DNA of 64,000 nt, from NCBI RefSeq assembly GCF_001467585.1, contig NZ_LNXY01000020.1:726904-790903 (forward strand), in the 5' to 3' direction. The notes below the pieces were generated by a model that was not told the origin of the DNA, ran no database searches, and saw nothing but the letters and a program-made list of their open reading frames with translations. Numbering within the stretch: the first letter of the stretch is position 1; every line of letters begins with the position of its first letter. The stretch is from Legionella drozanskii LLAP-1. GTDB taxonomy: Bacteria > Pseudomonadota > Gammaproteobacteria > Legionellales > Legionellaceae. A program made the position numbers and the translations under genes. This document shows positions 60,960 to 64,000 of this stretch, piece after piece.

Positions 60960-61742
60960 ATGCAAGTTTTTCATGATCTTCAGGAGTGGATAACGGTTCG
61001 TCGTTCCTTAGATCCCAAGCTCTCGATCGGTTTTGTACCCACCATGGGTAACTTGCATCGCGGTCATGGCTCATTATTTACACATTCAAAACAAGAGAAT
61101 GACTACACGGTTGCGAGTCTTTTTATTAATCCCACTCAGTTTAATCAACGCGATGATTTCACTCATTACCCGCGAACTTTAGATGCTGATCTGAAGCTTC
61201 TTGAGCAGGCTGGTGTTGATTTTTGCATCCTCCCCACGGAACAAGCCATGTACGCAGATGGCTATCGCTATCAACTACAAGAAACTGAGCTTTGCCAACT
61301 TATGGAAGGCAAACAAAGACCCGGGCATTTTACTGGTGTTCTCACTGTGGTGATGAAATTACTTCAGCTTGCCAGACCTCATCGCAGTTATTTTGGTGAA
61401 AAAGATTATCAACAATATTTGCTAATTCGCGACATGGCTGCCGCTTTTTTTATGAATATAGAAATTAAGGCCTGTCCGACTATTCGCGAAGAAAGTGGTT
61501 TGGCCTACAGCTCACGCAATAGCCGGCTTTCCCAGTCTCAAAGGCTCGAAGCAGAGCAATTCGCTAGAATTTTTCATCAGCTAAATGATTGTGAACAAAT
61601 TATTGCAGCGCTTAAAAAACAAGGCATCCACGTAGAATATATTGAAGAATATGCAGGTCGGCGTTTTGCTGCAGTGAAAATAGGAGAAATTCGCTTAATT
61701 GATAATTACGCTCTCCGAAATGAGCAAAGCCATCAAACTTGA
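60960..61742 (+). CDS. panC: Pantothenate synthetase
   Basis: PanC joins pantoate and beta-alanine with ATP. The 260-residue protein has [16 protein letters not shown] (a HIGH-type site; Arg where many have Glu), [36 protein letters not shown] and the KMSKS-like loop YSSRNSRLS. It is about 20 residues shorter than E. coli PanC at the C-terminus. panD, which makes beta-alanine, is not next to it. Confidence 0.95.
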   Translation: MQVFHDLQEWITVRRSLDPKLSIGFVPTMGNLHRGHGSLFTHSKQENDYTVASLFINPTQFNQRDDFTHYPRTLDADLKLLEQAGVDFCILPTEQAMYADGYRYQLQETELCQLMEGKQRPGHFTGVLTVVMKLLQLARPHRSYFGEKDYQQYLLIRDMAAAFFMNIEIKACPTIREESGLAYSSRNSRLSQSQRLEAEQFARIFHQLNDCEQIIAALKKQGIHVEYIEEYAGRRFAAVKIGEIRLIDNYALRNEQSHQT

Positions 61743-62042
61743 CTTGCTGTTGATGGGTATAAGCCGCAAGGGCTGCTGCGATACGAATTTGTTGCAGCCC
61801 CCAAATCGATACCAGTTATTAGACAATCACACTGAAAAATGAATGAAAACTATTTGAGTTTATTTCAAGTTTCTATGCAAGAGGTATAGAAGAAACAGGC
61901 GAAAGCGGTGTCTCTATTGGATTCCCTTTGTAGATAAAGAAATAGACTCAAATCAGTTGCTACACCAGGATTTTGGCTATAATTTATTAATAGCTGCAAC
62001 AGGATTTAAGAAGGCTAATTGGAAAGGGAGAACAATTAATTA
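61743..62042. other. Intergenic region panC-GGDEF/EAL gene
   Basis: These 300 nt hold a GGGCTGC...GCAGCCC inverted repeat near 61767-61801, possibly a 3' end structure for panC, and a TATAAT at 61978-61983 with a weak -35 (TTGCTA at 61957-61962, 15-bp spacing) that may drive the following gene. No convincing ORF. Confidence 0.5.
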
Positions 62043-64000
62043 ATGGAACTTAATACCCAAAAGAAAATCGCCTTCATTTTCCAGCATAAAGCTCGAAATA
62101 ATCCTGCAGAAAATAAAATCCTTTCCGAGCAAATCCAGTTGTTTTATAAGCAAAATTCTTTCAGCATCGTCATTCATTTCTTTGCAGCAATTTTCCTAGC
62201 CATTTCACAATGGTCTGTGGTTTCACATCCGTTGATAACCGCTTGGCTGGTTTATATTCTAATTGTCTATAGTGCTTGGTACCTGGCTATCTACTATTAT
62301 CGAAAAAATCATGATTTTTTTACGCAAAATAGCTGGTTTTCCTTATTAGCAATTTTTGCATTTTTTGCTGGAATAGGATGGGGATTTTCAGGCTCGGTCT
62401 TGATTCCTCCGAACAATATTCTCCATCAAACATTTGTGCTTATTCTTATCTTCGGTTTAACCGCCGGATCAATACCCTTTTTTTCGCCAATTCTGTTGGT
62501 TTATGCCCTTTTCCTTTTTCCTACGTTTATCCCGTTAATCATTTGGCTTTTTGCTCAAGGAGGCGTCTATACTCTGTTAGGATTATGCGGACTTATCTAT
62601 TTACCCATCCTTTTTGTTTGCTGTTATTATGTGAATAAATTTTTAATTAATACCCTGAGGCTTCGTTATAAAAATATAAATCTTGATACCTTGAATCAGC
62701 TACTAGAAGAACGAGTTAGTCGACGTGCAGATGAATTAGAAAAAGCACTGGCCATCACTAAATCGACACTGGAATCGACAGCCGATGGCATCTTAGTGGT
62801 CGATCTGAAAGGTCATATAGAATATTACAATCAAAAATTCTTAGATATGTGGCAAATTCCTAATTTATTCACTACAAGTCCAAACTTACAATTATTCATG
62901 GATGAAGCATTAAAACAAATAAAAAATCCAAAAGAATTTCTTGAAATAGTTAAGGAAAACAATAACAATCCTTCACACGAAAGTTTTGATGAAATAATAA
63001 TTAGTAAAAACAAAGTATTCGAATGGTATTCTAAGCCTCATTGGCGACGTAACTTAATCGTTGGAAGAGCTTGGAATTTTCGTGATATAACGCTCAGAAA
63101 GCAGATGGAACAACAACTCGCCTTCCAAGCAACCCATGATCTCTTAACTGGGCTTCCTAATCGAACGTTGTTATATGATCGTATTAATCATGGCATTTCC
63201 TATGCCAAACGATATCAAACTAAATTGCACCTATTATTTCTTGATATTGATAATTTCAAACTAATTAATGACAACCTTGGTCATAATTTAGGAGATATTT
63301 TACTCAAAGAAATTGCTAAACGTCTTAAAAATAATACGCGTGAAAGTGATACAGTTTCCCGCTTTGGTGGCGACGAATTCATTATTTTATTTTTCACTAA
63401 TAAATACAGTGATATATTAAAACTTACACAAAAAATGCTTGATGCAATCACCAAACCAATGCTGTTATTACAGCAAGAAATCGTCGTTACAGCTAGCATT
63501 GGTGTAAGTATTTATCCTAAGGATGGAGCCGACGCAGCAACTCTGCTAAAAAATGCGGATATCGCGATGTATCTTGCCAAGACCCAAGGTAGAAATAATT
63601 TCAAACTTTATGATCAAAGCATGAGAAGGCACACTGAAAAAAGCCTAGCGATGCAAATTGAATTGCGCAATGCCGTAGTTAATAATGAATTTTTTTTGCT
63701 ATATCAACCTACCATCGACTTAAAATCCGGACAAATTACTGGTGTTGAAGCACTTGTTCGTTGGAAACATCCCAAGAAAGGTGTAATACAACCATTGCAA
63801 TTTATCCCCATCGCGGAAGAATCAAGAATTATTGTACCCTTAGGTGAGTGGGTTTTTCGTACCGCCTGTTTACAAAATAAGGCCTGGCAAGACATGGGAC
63901 TTAAACCCATTTCTGTCGCTATTAATGTTTCAGGAATGCAATTGATGCGCGAGAATTTTGTAAATCAAATCGAACTCGCTTTACATGAATCAAAACTCGA
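62043..64000 (+). CDS. Membrane-bound PAS-GGDEF-EAL cyclic-di-GMP protein (partial)
   Basis: The gene starts at 62043 and runs off the right edge after about 652 codons. Several hydrophobic helices span about residues 42-205, then a linker helix, a PAS-type domain (about 239-350), a GGDEF domain with intact RFGGDEF (442-446) and an inhibitory-site RESD (433-436) five residues before it, then an EAL domain with intact EAL at 569-571 (GVEALVRWKHP). It could make and break cyclic-di-GMP. GGGAG lies 12 nt before the ATG, rather far. The ends of the EAL domain are outside. Confidence 0.92.
   Translation, partial: MELNTQKKIAFIFQHKARNNPAENKILSEQIQLFYKQNSFSIVIHFFAAIFLAISQWSVVSHPLITAWLVYILIVYSAWYLAIYYYRKNHDFFTQNSWFSLLAIFAFFAGIGWGFSGSVLIPPNNILHQTFVLILIFGLTAGSIPFFSPILLVYALFLFPTFIPLIIWLFAQGGVYTLLGLCGLIYLPILFVCCYYVNKFLINTLRLRYKNINLDTLNQLLEERVSRRADELEKALAITKSTLESTADGILVVDLKGHIEYYNQKFLDMWQIPNLFTTSPNLQLFMDEALKQIKNPKEFLEIVKENNNNPSHESFDEIIISKNKVFEWYSKPHWRRNLIVGRAWNFRDITLRKQMEQQLAFQATHDLLTGLPNRTLLYDRINHGISYAKRYQTKLHLLFLDIDNFKLINDNLGHNLGDILLKEIAKRLKNNTRESDTVSRFGGDEFIILFFTNKYSDILKLTQKMLDAITKPMLLLQQEIVVTASIGVSIYPKDGADAATLLKNADIAMYLAKTQGRNNFKLYDQSMRRHTEKSLAMQIELRNAVVNNEFFLLYQPTIDLKSGQITGVEALVRWKHPKKGVIQPLQFIPIAEESRIIVPLGEWVFRTACLQNKAWQDMGLKPISVAINVSGMQLMRENFVNQIELALHESKL

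Overview
The window is about 64 kb of AT-rich gammaproteobacterial chromosome, most likely from Legionella or a close relative. The reasons are a polyhydroxyalkanoate (PHA) locus with tandem acetoacetyl-CoA reductases, phasins and PhaR; an uninterrupted sdhCDAB-sucABCD block; two giant helical proteins of the kind Legionella exports; and several proteins I recognise only as Legionella-like. I see no insertion sequence, phage, CRISPR array or rRNA. The species call is inference, because no database search was possible.

Layout. 1-4749: start of murF, then zipA and smc, all on the minus strand. 4835-5731: an unrecognised gene. 5959-11171: the PHA locus, with phaC on plus and phaB1-phaB2-phaR-phaP1-phaP2 on minus, converging on a two-way terminator; no thiolase (phaA) is present. 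11369-17871: fatty acid desaturase, a small membrane protein coupled to mutM, plsC, ggt, coaD, lolB. 18089-25038: tRNA-Gln, prs, fis, a DUF945-type protein, an MFS transporter, an SseB-like protein, a small RMF-like membrane protein and pdxH.

25216-37393 is the accessory-looking part. Two giant genes (1614 and 1671 aa), neither recognisable as a housekeeping family, flank a peptide deformylase with a signal peptide, a small exported cysteine protein and a short-chain dehydrogenase. The first giant is built from diverged internal repeats. The second has a hydrophobic hairpin between coiled coils and a polar, Glu-rich tail. Both are candidate Dot/Icm (type IVB) effectors.

37568-47072 is a TCA-cycle block on minus, read as sdhC, D, A, B, sucA, B, C, D. 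It supplies succinate dehydrogenase, the E1 and E2 parts of 2-oxoglutarate dehydrogenase (E3 is elsewhere) and succinyl-CoA synthetase. 47360-47953 is unrecognised. 48045-50726 is feoABC behind a good Fur box. 50940-58015 holds an NAD-dependent formate dehydrogenase and a tripartite RND efflux operon. 58135-64000 holds zapE with an alpha/beta hydrolase, then panB (preceded by an overlapping 24-residue leader ORF), panC, and a membrane PAS-GGDEF-EAL protein cut by the window end.

The items most worth following are the two giant proteins and their island, the exported deformylase, the duplicated phasins with an almost identical promoter/operator leader, the panB leader ORF, eight perfect heptamer repeats behind phaC, and the paired direct repeats upstream of the RMF-like gene.
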